A stretch of DNA of 64,000 nucleotides from Streptomyces sp. MP131-18. Its GTDB lineage: Bacteria; Actinomycetota; Actinomycetes; Streptomycetales; Streptomycetaceae. Each line of letters starts with the position of its first letter. The first letter of the stretch is position 1. Both the position numbers and the translations under genes were made by a program. Of this stretch, positions 33,256 to 42,587 are shown piece by piece. The stretch spans positions 3,857,656-3,921,655 of the forward strand of contig NZ_LZNS01000001.1 of NCBI RefSeq assembly GCF_001984575.1, written 5' to 3'. A model generated the notes under the pieces. It ran no database searches. It had not been told where the DNA came from and saw nothing but the letters and a program-made list of their open reading frames with translations.

Positions 33256-33458
33256 GGCTCACCCTCCGCAGGCAACGTTCCGGCAGGCGGTGAAAACCAT
33301 GACAGAAACCAAATCAGAAATCACGCAAAACGCACAGAACGGACACAAGTCTCTATTCTGTGATTTTCACACAAGAAACAACCCCACAAAATGGCAGCAC
33401 AAAAAACGGGCCCCCTTGATCATCACGATCACGGGAGACCCGTCTTGTCAGTATCTCG
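33256..33458 (-). promoter_or_regulatory. AT-rich leader and promoter of the polysaccharide operon
   Basis: Between about 33296 and 33412 the base composition drops sharply compared with both flanks, with runs such as AACAACCCCACAAAATG and AAACCAAATCAGAAATCACG. No gene is supported here. It separates the operon start from the 3' end of tRNA-Leu. It should hold the operon promoter and could hold a binding site for a nucleoid protein or mark a past insertion next to the tRNA. Confidence 0.55.
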
Positions 33459-33545
33459 TGGTGCGCGAGGGGGGAGTTGAACCCCCACGCCCTTTCGGGC
33501 ACTGGAACCTGAATCCAGCGCGTCTGCCTATTCCGCCACCCGCGC
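33459..33545 (-). tRNA. tRNA-Leu (CAG anticodon)
   Basis: The minus strand folds into a class II tRNA. The acceptor stem GCGCGGG pairs with CTCGCGC (one G-U), anticodon loop 'GATTCAGGTTC' has CAG, a variable arm is present, and a TTCAACT T-loop is followed by a 3' CCA that is encoded at 33459-33461. Without CCA it ends at 33462. Confidence 0.95.
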
Positions 33546-33849
33546 ATGGGCACCGCCGAGAGCGTCGGCCCGGATCTGCCTGCGGCTCCCGGGCCTCTGC
33601 CGACATCCAGAAGGCTAACACGCGCCGGACGGTGCCTTCACCCGCCTTCCGCGCCCGCCCGGCCCGCTCCTCGCATCCCCTCCGCATTCCCTCCGCACAT
33701 GCGCGACACTGTTCCTTGCTCCCCCTTACGATCCGGGGAGCGGAGGACCGGTGCCCGGACGGGAACCACCTGATCGTCTCGCGCGTGGATACGATCAGTA
33801 AGCCGTACCACTTCAGCCGCGCGCCGGGACCTCGGAGAAGGAGGTGCAC
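33546..33849 (+). promoter_or_regulatory. Promoter region of the fhaA-pknB cluster
   Basis: This 304-base stretch has no supported gene. It lies between tRNA-Leu (minus) and fhaA (plus), so it should contain the promoters of both. TACGAT, a good streptomycete -10, occurs at 33727-33732 (with GCGACA at 33703-33708 as a possible -35, 18-base spacer) and again at 33790-33795. Which is used cannot be told from sequence. Confidence 0.4.
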
Positions 33850-34674
33850 ATGGGAGTACTGAAGCGCTTTGAGCAGCGGCTGGAGGGCCTCGTCAACGGC
33901 ACCTTCGCCAAGGTCTTCAAGTCCGAGGTGCAGCCGGTGGAGATCGCCGGCGCACTTCAGCGCGAATGCGACAACAACGCGACCATCTGGAACCGCGAAC
34001 GGACCGTCGTCCCCAATGACTTCATCGTCGAGCTGAGCGCCGGCGACTACGAGCGGCTGGCGCCGTACGCCGGCCAGCTCGGCGACGAGCTGGCCGGCAT
34101 GGTCAAGGAGTACGCCAAGCAGCAGCGCTACACGTTCATGGGCGAGATCAAGGTCCACCTGGAGAAGGCGGACACGCTCGACACCGGCCTGTACCGGGTG
34201 CGCAGCCGCACGCTCGCCTCCTCCACCTCCGTTCAGCAGCCGTCCGCGCCGCACAGCGCCCCGCCGCCCTACGGTGCACCGCCGCAGGCCCCCGCCGCCG
34301 GCTACCCCACGAGGCCGCCGAGCGCCCCGCCCGCCGCGCCCGCCATGCCGCCCCGCCCCCCGGCCGCGCCCTACGGGCAGCAGGCCCAGGGCCGCATGCG
34401 CCGCTGGATCGAAATCAACGGCACCCGCCACCAGATGGCGCGCCACAGCCTCGTCATCGGCCGCAGCACCGAGGCCGACGTGCGCATCGACGACCCCGGG
34501 GTGTCCCGGCGGCACTGCGAGATCCAGGCCACGGAGCCCGCCAGCGTCAGGGACCTCGGATCGACGAACGGCATCGTGGTGGACGGACAGCACACCAAAC
34601 GCGCTACGCTCCGCGACGGCTCACGGATCGTCGTGGGCAGCACCACAGTCATCTACCGGCAAGCCGAAGGGTAA
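33850..34674 (+). CDS. fhaA: FHA-domain protein FhaA (DUF3662 plus FHA)
   Basis: The 274-residue protein begins with the DUF3662 domain 'MGVLKRFEQRLEGLVNGTFA' (residues 1-115), has a Pro/Ala-rich linker (about 125-180), and ends with an FHA domain: 'SLVIGRSTEADVRIDDPGVSRRH' in two parts and 'RDLGSTNGIVVDG'. The Arg, Ser and Asn of GRS..., SRRH and STNG are those that bind phosphothreonine. In actinobacteria FhaA is a target and partner of PknB in controlling peptidoglycan synthesis. AAGGAGG precedes the ATG. First gene of the conserved cluster. Confidence 0.93.
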   Translation: MGVLKRFEQRLEGLVNGTFAKVFKSEVQPVEIAGALQRECDNNATIWNRERTVVPNDFIVELSAGDYERLAPYAGQLGDELAGMVKEYAKQQRYTFMGEIKVHLEKADTLDTGLYRVRSRTLASSTSVQQPSAPHSAPPPYGAPPQAPAAGYPTRPPSAPPAAPAMPPRPPAAPYGQQAQGRMRRWIEINGTRHQMARHSLVIGRSTEADVRIDDPGVSRRHCEIQATEPASVRDLGSTNGIVVDGQHTKRATLRDGSRIVVGSTTVIYRQAEG

Positions 34675-34684
34675 GCGGGGGGCA

Positions 34685-35185
34685 ATGTCAGAGCTGACCC
34701 TGACGGTCATGAGGCTGGGCTTTCTGGCCGTCCTGTGGCTTTTCGTGATCGTGGCCGTCCAGGTGATCCGCAGCGACCTGTTCGGCACCCGGGTCACCCA
34801 GCGTGCCGTCGCCCGCCGCCCCGAGCCGGCCCCGCAGCAGCCGCGCCGCCAGCAGCCGCAGGCGCAGCCGCGCGGCAGGCAGCGCCGCGGCGCCCCCACC
34901 AAACTCGTGATCACCGAAGGTTCCCTCGCCGGAACCACTGTCGCCCTCCAGGGCCAGACCATTACGCTCGGCCGGGCGCACGACTCGACCATCGTGCTGG
35001 ACGACGACTACGCCTCCGGCCGTCACGCGAGGATCTACCCCGACCGGGACGGCCAGTGGATCGTCGAGGACCTCGGGTCGACCAACGGCACCTACCTGGA
35101 CCGCGGACGGCTGACCACCCCGGTCCCGATTCCGCCGGGTACGCCGATCCGCATTGGCAAGACGGTCATCGAGCTGCGGAAGTAG
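34685..35185 (+). CDS. fhaB: Membrane-anchored FHA-domain protein FhaB
   Basis: The 166-residue protein has one N-terminal membrane helix ('LTVMRLGFLAVLWLFVIVAV'), a Gln/Arg/Pro-rich linker, and a C-terminal FHA domain ('ITLGRAHDSTIVLDDDYASG', 'RHARIYP', 'DLGSTNGTYLD'). It corresponds to FipA/FhaB of mycobacteria, which binds phosphorylated partners at the division site. It lies 10 bases after fhaA. Confidence 0.93.
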   Translation: MSELTLTVMRLGFLAVLWLFVIVAVQVIRSDLFGTRVTQRAVARRPEPAPQQPRRQQPQAQPRGRQRRGAPTKLVITEGSLAGTTVALQGQTITLGRAHDSTIVLDDDYASGRHARIYPDRDGQWIVEDLGSTNGTYLDRGRLTTPVPIPPGTPIRIGKTVIELRK

Positions 35186-35225
35186 GTCCGACCACTATGA
35201 CGACCGGAGGGTGGGAGAGGCGCGC

Positions 35226-36674
35226 ATGAGCCTGTCACTGAGATTCGCGGCGGGGTCCCACACCGGCATGATCCGCGACCACAACGAGGACTCCGGCTAC
35301 GCGGGCCCGCGTCTGCTCGCCATCGCCGACGGCATGGGCGGCCAAGCGGCGGGGGAGGTCGCCAGCTCGGAGGTGATCTCCACGATCGTCCAGCTCGACG
35401 ACGACATCCCCGGCTCGGACGTGCTCACCTCGCTCGACCACTCCGTGCAGCGGGCCAACGAGCAGCTGCGCACCATGGTCACCGACGACCCGCGCCTCGA
35501 CGGCATGGGCACCACCCTCACCGCCCTGCTGTGGACCGGCCAGCGCCTGGGCCTCGTGCACGTCGGGGACTCCCGCGCCTACCTGCTGCGCGAGGGCGAG
35601 CTGACGCAGATCACGCAGGACCACACCTGGGTGCAGCGGCTGGTCGACGAGGGGCGGATCACCGAGGAGGAGGCCACCACGCACCCGCAGCGCTCGCTGC
35701 TGATGCGGGCCCTCGGCAGCGCCGACCACATCGACGCGGACCTGTCGATCCGTGAGGTGCGGGTCGGCGACCGCTACCTGCTGTGCTCCGACGGCCTGTC
35801 CGGCGTCGTGAGCCACGAGACCCTCTACGACACCCTGAGCGCGTTCGCCCCGCCGGAGGAGACGGTCCGGGAGCTGATCGAGCTGGCGCTGCGCGGCGGC
35901 GGCCCGGACAACATCACCTGCATCGTCGCCGACGTCCTCGATGTCGATACCCAGGAGGGCGACACGCTCGCCCGCCAGCTGTACGACGCCCCTCAGGTCG
36001 TCGGCGCGGTCGCCGAGTCGCAGAACCAACGCTTCGGCGACAAGCAGACGCCCGCCTCGCGCGCCGCCGAGCTCGGCCGCCCGCCGGCCCCGGGCGGCGG
36101 CGGCCAGGCCCCCGGCGTCGCGGGCCCGCCCACCGGCGTCTTCGGCTCGTTCGCCGACGACGAGTACGTGCCGGCGCGGACGCCGCGCCACCGCGCGCTG
36201 AAGCGGACCGCGCTGATCGTGCTGGCCCTGGCCATCGTGGGCGGCGGTCTCTACGCGGGGTACCGCTGGACGCAGACGCAGTACTACGTCGCGGCCAACG
36301 GCGACCACGTGGCCCTCTACCAGGGCGTCAGCCAGAATCTGGGCCCCCTGAGCCTGCACAGCGTCGAGCGCGACCACCCGGACATCCAGCTGGAGTTCCT
36401 GCCCGAGTACCAGCGCAGTCAGGTGGAGGACTCGATCTCGGCCGGCAGTCTCGCCGAGGCCGAGGAGCGGGTCGGCGAGCTGGCCGAGCAGGCCGAGGCA
36501 TGCCGTCTGCTGGCCGCCGAGCAGGAGGGGCAGAACGGAGAGGAAGGGCAGAACGGGCAGGAGCCCGGCGACGGAAAGGACGGCAAGGGCGGCACCGAGG
36601 GGGACGGCGCCAACCCGGAGTCCACCCAGCTGACCGACCGCCAGCGGGAGCTGGCCGGACAGTGCACGCGCTAG
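35226..36674 (+). CDS. pstP: PP2C-family Ser/Thr protein phosphatase PstP
   Basis: The 482-residue protein has a PPM catalytic domain (about 1-235) with 'RDHNEDSGY', 'AIADGMGGQAAGE', 'LVHVGDSRAYLLREG', 'CSDGLSGVV' and 'GGPDNITC', which supply the Asp residues that bind Mg/Mn. A Pro/Gly linker is followed by one membrane helix near residues 327-347 and an extracytoplasmic domain with a Glu/Gly-rich end. It dephosphorylates PknB and its substrates. ATG at 35226 has GGGAGAGG upstream. Confidence 0.95.
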   Translation: MSLSLRFAAGSHTGMIRDHNEDSGYAGPRLLAIADGMGGQAAGEVASSEVISTIVQLDDDIPGSDVLTSLDHSVQRANEQLRTMVTDDPRLDGMGTTLTALLWTGQRLGLVHVGDSRAYLLREGELTQITQDHTWVQRLVDEGRITEEEATTHPQRSLLMRALGSADHIDADLSIREVRVGDRYLLCSDGLSGVVSHETLYDTLSAFAPPEETVRELIELALRGGGPDNITCIVADVLDVDTQEGDTLARQLYDAPQVVGAVAESQNQRFGDKQTPASRAAELGRPPAPGGGGQAPGVAGPPTGVFGSFADDEYVPARTPRHRALKRTALIVLALAIVGGGLYAGYRWTQTQYYVAANGDHVALYQGVSQNLGPLSLHSVERDHPDIQLEFLPEYQRSQVEDSISAGSLAEAEERVGELAEQAEACRLLAAEQEGQNGEEGQNGQEPGDGKDGKGGTEGDGANPESTQLTDRQRELAGQCTR

Positions 36675-36720
36675 GCCGTGTCGATCTAGAGACCACCGGA
36701 CTTCCAGCAGAGACCAAGGC

Positions 36721-38118
36721 ATGAGCAGCAGCAACACCACCGTCTCCACCGGCGGGCTTCCGAGCCGCCGGAACACCGAGCTGGCGATGCTCGTGTTCGC
36801 CGTGCTCATCCCCGTGTTCGCCTACGCCAACGTCGGCCTGGCGAAGGACGAGTCACTGCCCGCGGGCATGCTCGGGTACGGCCTCGGCCTCGGCCTGATG
36901 GCCGGCGTCGCGCACCTCGTCGTGCGCCGCTGGGCGCCCTACGCCGACCCGCTCATGCTGCCGATCGCCACCCTGCTGAACGGTCTCGGCCTGGTCCTCA
37001 TCTGGCGGCTCGACCAGGAGCCGCAGATCACCACCGACGCGCTCGGCGGTCCGATGGCCGCGGACCAGCTGATCTGGTCCACGGTCGGTCTCGCCCTGTT
37101 CCTCGGCGTGCTGGTCTTCCTGAAGGACCACCGCATCCTCCAGCGCTACACCTACATCTCGATGGTCGTCGCGCTGATCCTGCTGGCCTCGCCCATCTTC
37201 ATCGGCGAGGAGATCAACGGCGCCCGCATCTGGGTCCAGGTCCCCGGCGTCGGCTCCCTCCAGCCCGCCGAGTTCGCCAAGATCATCATTGCGGTGTTCT
37301 TCGCGGGCTACCTGATGGTCAAGCGCGACGCGCTGGCCCTGGCCAGCCGCCGCGTCATGGGCATCTACCTGCCCCGTGGGCGCGACATGGGCCCGATCCT
37401 CGTCATCTGGGCGATCAGCCTGATGATCCTGATCTTCGAGACGGATCTCGGCACCTCGCTGCTGTTCTTCGGCATCTTCGTGGTCATGCTCTACGTGGCC
37501 ACCGAGCGCACGAGCTGGATCATTTTCGGCCTCCTGCTGTCCGCGACCGGCGCCGTGCTGGTCGCCAGCACCAACGCCCACGTCGGCGACCGCGTCCACA
37601 ACTGGCTGAACCCGCTGGAGGTACACGCCAACGGCGGCATCACCGAGACCGCGAACGTCATGTACTCCTTCGGCTCCGGCGGCCTGTTCGGCTCCGGCCT
37701 CGGCCAGGGCTACTCGCGGCTCATCGGCGGCATCGGCGCCAAGAGCGACTACATCCTCGCCACCGTCGGCGAGGAGCTGGGCCTGGCCGGCATGATGGCC
37801 GTCATCCTGCTGTACGCCCTGCTCATCGAGCGCGGCATGCGCACGGCGCTCGCCGCGCGCGACCCGTTCGGCAAGCTGCTCGCCGTCGGGCTCTCCGGCA
37901 TCTTCGCCATCCAGATCTTCGTGGTCGCGGGCGGGGTCACCGGCCTCATCCCGCTGACCGGCATGACCATGCCGTTCCTGGCGCAGGGCGGCTCGTCCGT
38001 GATCGCCAACTGGGCGCTTATCGCCCTCCTACTGCGGATCAGTGACACTGCCCGCAGGCCGGCCCCGGCCCCCGCCCCCAGCCCCGACGCAGAACAGACT
38101 CAGGTGGTCCGAGCATGA
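36721..38118 (+). CDS. rodA: SEDS-family peptidoglycan glycosyltransferase (RodA/FtsW)
   Basis: The 465-residue membrane protein has ten or so helices and SEDS signatures 'RIWVQVPGVGSLQPAEFAKI', 'YSFGSGGLFGSGLGQGYSR' and 'GGSSVIANWALIALLLR'. It polymerises lipid II glycan strands together with a class B PBP, here PbpA encoded next. ATGA overlap with pbpA couples them. It is the RodA-like member found in this cluster in all streptomycetes. Confidence 0.92.
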   Translation: MSSSNTTVSTGGLPSRRNTELAMLVFAVLIPVFAYANVGLAKDESLPAGMLGYGLGLGLMAGVAHLVVRRWAPYADPLMLPIATLLNGLGLVLIWRLDQEPQITTDALGGPMAADQLIWSTVGLALFLGVLVFLKDHRILQRYTYISMVVALILLASPIFIGEEINGARIWVQVPGVGSLQPAEFAKIIIAVFFAGYLMVKRDALALASRRVMGIYLPRGRDMGPILVIWAISLMILIFETDLGTSLLFFGIFVVMLYVATERTSWIIFGLLLSATGAVLVASTNAHVGDRVHNWLNPLEVHANGGITETANVMYSFGSGGLFGSGLGQGYSRLIGGIGAKSDYILATVGEELGLAGMMAVILLYALLIERGMRTALAARDPFGKLLAVGLSGIFAIQIFVVAGGVTGLIPLTGMTMPFLAQGGSSVIANWALIALLLRISDTARRPAPAPAPSPDAEQTQVVRA

Positions 38119-39587
38119 ACAAACCGATGCGGCGGGTCTCCGTCTTCTGCGGCCTGCTCATCCTCGCCCTGCTGCTGCGCGTCAACTGGGTGCAGTTCGT
38201 GCAGGCCGACGAGTTGCAGAACGACGCGAACAACCGGCGGGTCAACATCGAGCGGTACGCCCACCCGCGCGGCGACATCATCGTGGACGGCGAGCCGATC
38301 ACGGGCTCCGAGGAGGCCGACGACCCGGACTACCGGTACCAGCGCACGTTCACCGACGGTGAGATGTGGGCGCCGGTCACCGGCTACTCCTCGCAGGCGT
38401 ACGCCACGAGCATGCTGGAGGGCGTCCACGACTCGATCCTCACCGGCGACGACGACCGGCTGTTCTTCAACAACACGATCGACATGTTCACCGGCGAGGA
38501 CCAGCGCGGCGGGAACGTGGTCACCACGCTGAACGCCGACGCACAGCGCGCCGCGTTCGAGGGCCTGGGCGACGCGAAGGGCGCGGTCGCCGCGATCAAC
38601 CCGATGACCGGCGAGGTGCTGGCCCTGGCCTCCACCCCCTCCTACGACCCGTCATCCTTCTCGGGCAACGACGGGGACGACCAGGAGGCGTGGCAGGCGC
38701 TGGAGTCCGACGAGGACAAGCCCATGCTCAACCGGGCGCTGCGCGAGACCTACCCGCCGGGCTCCACGTTCAAGGTCGTCACGGCCGCCGCGGCTCTTGA
38801 GCACGGCGCGGTGGAGGACGTCGACACCGAGACGGACACCCCGGACCCGTACTACCTGCCCGAGACCAACAACGTCGAGCTGCCCAACCTGAGTGACACC
38901 TCGCCCTGCGAGGACGCCGACGTCCGCACGGCCATCCAGTACTCCTGCAACACCGTCTTCGCGAAGCTCAGCGACGAGGTCGGCAACGAGCAGATGCGGG
39001 AGACCGCCGAGGAGTTCGGGTTCAACCAGGAGCACTTCGTCCCGATCAGGACCGAGGCCAGCTCCTATCCCGAGGACAACCGCCCGCAGAACGCGCAGGC
39101 CGGCATCGGCCAGGCGTCCAACCGGGCCACGCCGCTCCAGATGGCCATGGTCGCCGGCGCGATCGCCAACGACGGCACGCTGATGCAGCCCTACATGGTG
39201 GACCAGCTCGTCGCGCCCAACCTCAATGTGATCGAGCAGCACGACCCCGAGGAGATGAGCGAGCCGCTCTCCGCGGAGAACGCGCAGATGATCCAGTCCG
39301 CCATGGAGACCATGGTCGAGGAGAGCGACGCCATCGACACCAGCGCGCTCGGCGACGTCCGTGTCGGCGGCAAGACCGGCACCGCCCAGCGCGGCGAGAA
39401 CAACGAAGAGATCCCCTACGCCTGGTTCATCTCCTACGCCATGACCGACGAGGGTTCCCCGGTCGCCGTCGCGGTGGTCGTCGAGGACGCCAACGTCGAC
39501 CGTGAGGACGTGTCCGGCGGCGGCCTTGCCGCGCCCATCGCCCTCGACGTGATGGAGGCCGTCCTGGCCGACGAGGACGCCGGGTGA
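38115..39587 (+). CDS. pbpA: Class B penicillin-binding protein PbpA
   Basis: The 490-residue transpeptidase has an N-terminal signal-anchor ('VSVFCGLLILALLLRVNWVQ'), a pedestal domain, and the active-site motifs SxxK 'PPGSTFKVV', SxN 'QYSCNTVFAK' and KTG 'VGGKTGTAQRG'. It cross-links peptidoglycan on the outer face of the membrane, working with the SEDS protein upstream. Length is typical for the actinobacterial PbpA. It shares an ATGA overlap with rodA. Confidence 0.94.
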   Translation: MNKPMRRVSVFCGLLILALLLRVNWVQFVQADELQNDANNRRVNIERYAHPRGDIIVDGEPITGSEEADDPDYRYQRTFTDGEMWAPVTGYSSQAYATSMLEGVHDSILTGDDDRLFFNNTIDMFTGEDQRGGNVVTTLNADAQRAAFEGLGDAKGAVAAINPMTGEVLALASTPSYDPSSFSGNDGDDQEAWQALESDEDKPMLNRALRETYPPGSTFKVVTAAAALEHGAVEDVDTETDTPDPYYLPETNNVELPNLSDTSPCEDADVRTAIQYSCNTVFAKLSDEVGNEQMRETAEEFGFNQEHFVPIRTEASSYPEDNRPQNAQAGIGQASNRATPLQMAMVAGAIANDGTLMQPYMVDQLVAPNLNVIEQHDPEEMSEPLSAENAQMIQSAMETMVEESDAIDTSALGDVRVGGKTGTAQRGENNEEIPYAWFISYAMTDEGSPVAVAVVVEDANVDREDVSGGGLAAPIALDVMEAVLADEDAG

Positions 39588-39805
39588 ACGGCAGTCCGGC
39601 AACCACCCGGGCCCCGTCACACGTCATACACACGACCGCACGTTCCCTGCGGGTCGCGGTACCGGGCGATACCGGTTGCGTATCGGCCCACGACCGCCGC
39701 CCGGCGGGGGACGCCCGGCGGGTACCGTAATCCAGGGCTTGGACCCTTAGCCCCGCGGGTCGGCCAGGGGGCACGGCCCGGGACCGAACGGAGAGGGCTG
39801 GAAAC

Positions 39806-41830
39806 ATGGAAGAGCCGCGTCGCCTCGGCGGGCGGTACGAACTCGGCCAGGTGCTCGGCCGCGGGGGAATGGCCGAGGTCTATCTCGCCCACGACACGCG
39901 CCTCGGCCGTACCGTGGCCGTCAAGACGCTCCGTGCCGACCTGGCCCGCGACCCCACGTTCCAGGCCCGATTCCGCCGCGAGGCACAGTCCGCCGCCTCG
40001 CTGAACCACCCCGCGATCGTCGCCGTGTACGACACCGGCGAGGACTACGTCGACGGCATCTCCATCCCGTACATCGTCATGGAGTACGTCGACGGCTCCA
40101 CGCTGCGCGAGCTGCTGCACTCCGGCCGCAAGCTGCTGCCCGAGCGCGCCCTCGAAATGTGCATCGGCATCCTCCAGGCACTGGAGTACTCGCACCGCAA
40201 CGGCATCGTCCACCGGGACATCAAGCCGGCGAACGTCATGCTGACCCGCACCGGCCAGGTCAAGGTGATGGACTTCGGCATCGCCCGTGCCATGGGCGAC
40301 TCCGGCATGACCATGACGCAGACCTCGGCCGTCATCGGCACCGCCCAGTACCTTTCGCCCGAGCAGGCCAAGGGCGAGACGGTCGACGCGCGTTCCGACC
40401 TCTACTCCACCGGCTGTCTGCTGTACGAGCTGCTGACGGTCCGGCCGCCGTTCATCGGCGACTCCCCGGTCGCCGTCGCCTACCAGCACGTGCGCGAGGA
40501 GCCGCAGCCGCCGAGCGTCTACGACCCGGAGATCACCCCGGACACCGACGCCATCGTGCTCAAGGCCCTGATGAAGGACCCGGACTACCGCTACCAGAGC
40601 GCCGACGAGATGCGGGCCGATATCGAGGCCGCGCTCGACGGGCGCCCGGTCGGCGCCGCCGCGGGGCTCGGGGCGGTGCCGTACGGCTACGACGACCGGC
40701 CCACGACGGCTCTGCGGGCCGCCGACCCGGCGACCACGATGATGCCGCCGGCCGCCGACCCGGACTACGACGACTACGGCGGCCGGGGCGACCGGCGCCA
40801 GCGCAATCGGCACACCTCGACCATCCTGCTGGTGCTGGCCGGCATCCTCGTGCTGATCGGCGCCGTCTTCATCGGCCGCGCCCTGTTCGCGAGCGATCCG
40901 CCCGCGGGCAACAAGGCGGTGCCCGACGTGACGGGCTCGACGCTCGAAGAGGCGCGGGCTCAGCTGGAGAACGACGCCTTCGTGCCCGAGGAGGGCGGCA
41001 GCGAGCCGTGCGCCGAGGAGGCCGACACCGTCTGCCGCACCGATCCGGCGGCCGGTGAGGAGGTCGAGCGCGAGAGCACCATCACCATCATCATGTCGGA
41101 GGGCCCCGAGCCCGTCGAGGTGCCGGACGTCGTCGGCGACTCCTTCGAGGACGCGGAGGCCGAGCTGGAAGAGCTGGGCTTCGAGGTCGAGCGCGAGGAG
41201 GAGCAGACCTCGGACGAAGAGGCGGGCACGGTCCTGGAGCAGAGCCCCGAGGGCGGCGAGGAGGCCGAGCCGGAGTCGGTGATCACGCTGACGGTGGCCG
41301 CGGAGCCGGACGGCGTCGCGATTCCCGACGTGGTCGGCGACCACGTCGACCAGGCCACGGCCGAGCTGGAGGCCGCCGAGTTCACCGTCGTCACGCAGAA
41401 CCAGGTGGACGACTCGCGCCAGGTCGGCGAGGTGATCCGCCAGGAGCCGGGCGCCGGCACCACGGCCGAGACCGGGACGGTCGTCACGCTCCACGTCGCG
41501 GTGCACTCGCAGACCCCGCCGCAGGTCACCATCCCCGGCGACCTCAACGGACAGCCGCTGGTCAACGTGCGGCAGCGGCTCCAGGACCTGGGCCTGACGG
41601 TCTCCATCAACGGCCCCGACACCATCACCGCCGTCGTGACCGCCACCGACCCCGGCGGCGGCACCCAGGTCCAGCCGAACAGCACCGTCACCGTCACCAC
41701 CGAGGAGCCGGGCGGCCTCGGCGGTCAGGACGGGGGCCAGGACGGCGGCAACGGAAACGGCGGCGGGGGCAACGGGGGCCCCGGCGGCGACGAGGGTGCG
41801 TTCGGCGACATCTTCGGCGGCGGTGACTGA
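39806..41830 (+). CDS. pknB: Ser/Thr protein kinase PknB with PASTA domains
   Basis: The 674-residue protein has a cytoplasmic kinase domain (about 10-275) with 'GRGGMAEVYLAHD', Lys in 'TVAVKTLRADL', catalytic loop 'HRDIKPANVML', 'DFGIARAMG' and 'GTAQYLSPEQAKGE'. A membrane helix lies near 337-358. Four extracytoplasmic PASTA repeats follow ('VPDVTGSTLEEAR', 'VPDVVGDSFEDAE', 'IPDVVGDHVDQAT', 'IPGDLNGQPLVN'), which bind muropeptides or lipid II. The end is Gly-rich. It is the central kinase of growth control in actinobacteria. It has its own 218-base upstream region. Confidence 0.95.
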   Translation: MEEPRRLGGRYELGQVLGRGGMAEVYLAHDTRLGRTVAVKTLRADLARDPTFQARFRREAQSAASLNHPAIVAVYDTGEDYVDGISIPYIVMEYVDGSTLRELLHSGRKLLPERALEMCIGILQALEYSHRNGIVHRDIKPANVMLTRTGQVKVMDFGIARAMGDSGMTMTQTSAVIGTAQYLSPEQAKGETVDARSDLYSTGCLLYELLTVRPPFIGDSPVAVAYQHVREEPQPPSVYDPEITPDTDAIVLKALMKDPDYRYQSADEMRADIEAALDGRPVGAAAGLGAVPYGYDDRPTTALRAADPATTMMPPAADPDYDDYGGRGDRRQRNRHTSTILLVLAGILVLIGAVFIGRALFASDPPAGNKAVPDVTGSTLEEARAQLENDAFVPEEGGSEPCAEEADTVCRTDPAAGEEVERESTITIIMSEGPEPVEVPDVVGDSFEDAEAELEELGFEVEREEEQTSDEEAGTVLEQSPEGGEEAEPESVITLTVAAEPDGVAIPDVVGDHVDQATAELEAAEFTVVTQNQVDDSRQVGEVIRQEPGAGTTAETGTVVTLHVAVHSQTPPQVTIPGDLNGQPLVNVRQRLQDLGLTVSINGPDTITAVVTATDPGGGTQVQPNSTVTVTTEEPGGLGGQDGGQDGGNGNGGGGNGGPGGDEGAFGDIFGGGD

Positions 41831-41860
41831 CACCACACCGCGCCCCGCACCACGACCACC

Positions 41861-41901
41861 GGGGTGGACCCCGCGGCCTCGAAGCCCGCGGGGTTCACCC
41901 C
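41861..41901. terminator. Bidirectional terminator between pknB and DUF5324 gene
   Basis: Arms 41861-41876 and 41886-41901 pair at 15 of 16 positions around a 9-base loop. The hairpin lies 30 bases after the pknB stop and overlaps the end of the convergent gene, so it can stop transcription from both sides. Confidence 0.7.
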
Positions 41902-42404
41902 GCGGTGCTTTCCTCCGCCTCCGTCTCCTCGGCCGTGCCGGGCGATGACGGCGTCACCTCGGTGGCGGGCGAAGGCTCCAACAGCCAGTCCGGATTGGTC
42001 TGGCCGCTCCACCACCGCCAGGCGGCGAACGCGCCGCCGGCCACCAGCGTCAGCAGCCCGATCCGCCTGGCCATGCGCCCGGTGCGCCGGCGGCGCTCGC
42101 GCCGCCGGACGGCGCAGGCGATCTCCCGCGGCGTGATGTCGCCGCGCAGCGCGGCGAGCGCCGCGGCCGACCGCGCCGACGCCTCGTCCCGCGCCGGTCC
42201 CGCGGCGGCCCTGGCCCGCGCCACCCGCGGCACGACCTGGGTCGCGTAGCGCAGCCTGGCTTCCGACGCGGCTTTATGGGCACGCGGTTTGAGATAGGTG
42301 CCCGCCTGGTGCGCGTAGTGCACAGCGTTGTCCTTGGCCGTCGCGGCGTACGGAGTCACCATGTCCGTGGCGTGCCGCACCCCCGACTTCCCGTTGTGGC
42401 TCAC
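41895..42404 (-). CDS. DUF5324-family protein
   Basis: The 169-residue protein has a start 'RHATDMVTPYAATAKDNAVH' followed by 'AHQAGTYLKPRA', long amphipathic helices rich in Ala and Arg, one membrane helix ('MARRIGLLTLVAGGAFAAWRW') near residue 125 and an acidic Ser/Thr-rich C-terminus. This matches the DUF5324 proteins I know from streptomycetes at this locus. The biochemical role is unknown. It is divergent from the cyclophilin gene. Confidence 0.8.
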   Translation of the reverse strand: MSHNGKSGVRHATDMVTPYAATAKDNAVHYAHQAGTYLKPRAHKAASEARLRYATQVVPRVARARAAAGPARDEASARSAAALAALRGDITPREIACAVRRRERRRRTGRMARRIGLLTLVAGGAFAAWRWWSGQTNPDWLLEPSPATEVTPSSPGTAEETEAEESTAG

Positions 42405-42587
42405 TGATTACTCCTTGATTGCACTCTTGATGGCCATTTCTCGCTGCCCATTCGTCTTGTCCACTTGTGCGCAAATCATGCCGGGTAGGACGGGGTGAGG
42501 CACGCGAAACGGCCATCCGGGGGCACGGCGTGTCGTCGGCGCATGGCAGGATCGGGGACCGTCACTGACGTAGACGGAAGGTACATC

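Noticed and set aside
33353..33553. 66-codon minus-strand frame over tRNA-Leu
   Set aside because: It is a read-through of the tRNA gene and the AT-rich leader, not a protein gene.
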